Positions 63,686-64,000 of a DNA stretch of 64,000 nucleotides are shown here, in pieces. The translations under genes were made by a program, and so were the position numbers. Source of the DNA: Mactromeris polynyma (taxonomy: Eukaryota > Mollusca > Bivalvia > Venerida > Mactridae); assembly GCA_032209605.1 (NCBI GenBank), contig JASFXZ010000001.1, positions 1,240,001 to 1,304,000 of the forward strand, given 5' to 3'. The stretch's first letter is position 1. Every line of letters begins with the position of its first letter. The notes below the pieces were generated by a model, which worked only from the letters and a program-made list of their open reading frames with translations, was not told the DNA's origin and made no database searches.

Positions 63686-64000
63686 AAGGCCTGTATACAT
63701 GTACGTATGTGCTTTTATGTGTTACACCAATCCTAAAAACTTTACTCGTTTATTGTTATGGTATTTTGTCTTCCGAAACAAAGTAATAAACACTATTTTT
63801 GCAATGGTGTTAATTTGCTTTCTTCAGATTGCGCCGACCATCTTTTTTCAAGACATTTCTTGTTACAAGTCGTGTTGATACTGTTGATCCGGTTGATCAA
63901 TTTACATATCTTGGAACGGAACATAATGAACATCTAGATAATTCAGTGACGACTGGTACGGCTGTAGTTAAAGTGCAAGTCGGGCTCTTGGATTGGTTAT

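Larger units (their letters stand above)
63000..64000 (+). pseudogene. LINE reverse-transcriptase relic, interrupted by two inverted-repeat elements
   Basis: Recognisable blocks in order: KAVENAHNGKACCIHDIPED-VL (63090-63160), FNICFAKDIMRSIW then IINPIHKSSTLDARDPLSYR-GISL (63310-63440), and VDQFTYLGTEHNEHLDNSVT near 63880. These match the start of the RT domain (K..GxDxIPxE; W..xIxPIxKSxxxDPxxPLxYRGISL) and its YLG motif. Stops, frame changes and two insertions break it. Confidence 0.65.

Overview
This is eukaryotic, animal DNA: AT-rich, with small exons bounded by canonical GT/AG sites, long introns and a dense, mixed transposon load (DIRS-like, hAT, Tc1/mariner, PIF/Harbinger, MULE-like, LINE and tRNA-SINE remnants, and many inverted-repeat MITEs). 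The protein families and this transposon mix fit an invertebrate, most likely a mollusc or other lophotrochozoan. That assignment is inference, since no species marker is present.

Layout. (1) 0-4.8 kb, minus strand: the 5' part of a six-exon gene for a protein with three CCCH zinc fingers and an RWD-like fold; it runs off the left edge and carries a tRNA-derived SINE in an intron. (2) 5-8.4 kb: a decayed PIF/Harbinger transposase (plus strand) and a near-perfect 34-bp-arm hairpin. (3) 8.86-14.24 kb: an apparently complete DIRS-like tyrosine-recombinase retrotransposon on the minus strand (gag, RT/RNase H, YR) with split direct repeats A1...B1-A2-B2 and one extra tandem 340-bp unit. (4) 14.9-21 kb: a MITE, exons of a MULE/FLYWCH-type protein (one exon present twice), a glycosyltransferase-92 pseudogene and an internally deleted Tc1-like element. 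(5) 22.8-52.3 kb, minus strand: the main host gene, a membrane receptor guanylate cyclase. Twenty exons were reconstructed and all nineteen junctions are phase-compatible. They run from the ligand-binding domain through one membrane span, kinase-homology domain and helical linker to the cyclase catalytic domain; the first ~100 residues were not found. (6) Its introns hold three minisatellites: 21 bp (34.3 kb), 42 bp (31.2-33.7 kb, arranged as a 294-bp seven-monomer higher-order repeat) and a very large 30-bp array (39.9-48.1 kb, about 237 copies) split by a ~1.06-kb insertion. (7) 53-64 kb: foldback and mariner-like MITEs, LINE fragments, an intact 3.65-kb hAT element with a perfect 8-bp target duplication, and a deleted Tc1 element.

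The long open frames across the minisatellites exist because the repeat periods are multiples of three; I do not regard them as genes. Several long frames (CCCH exon 1, gag, RT, YR) open with GTG rather than ATG, so their true starts are uncertain. I see no clearly new enzymatic system. The most unusual things are the repeat architecture inside the guanylate cyclase gene and the terminal structure of the DIRS-like element.
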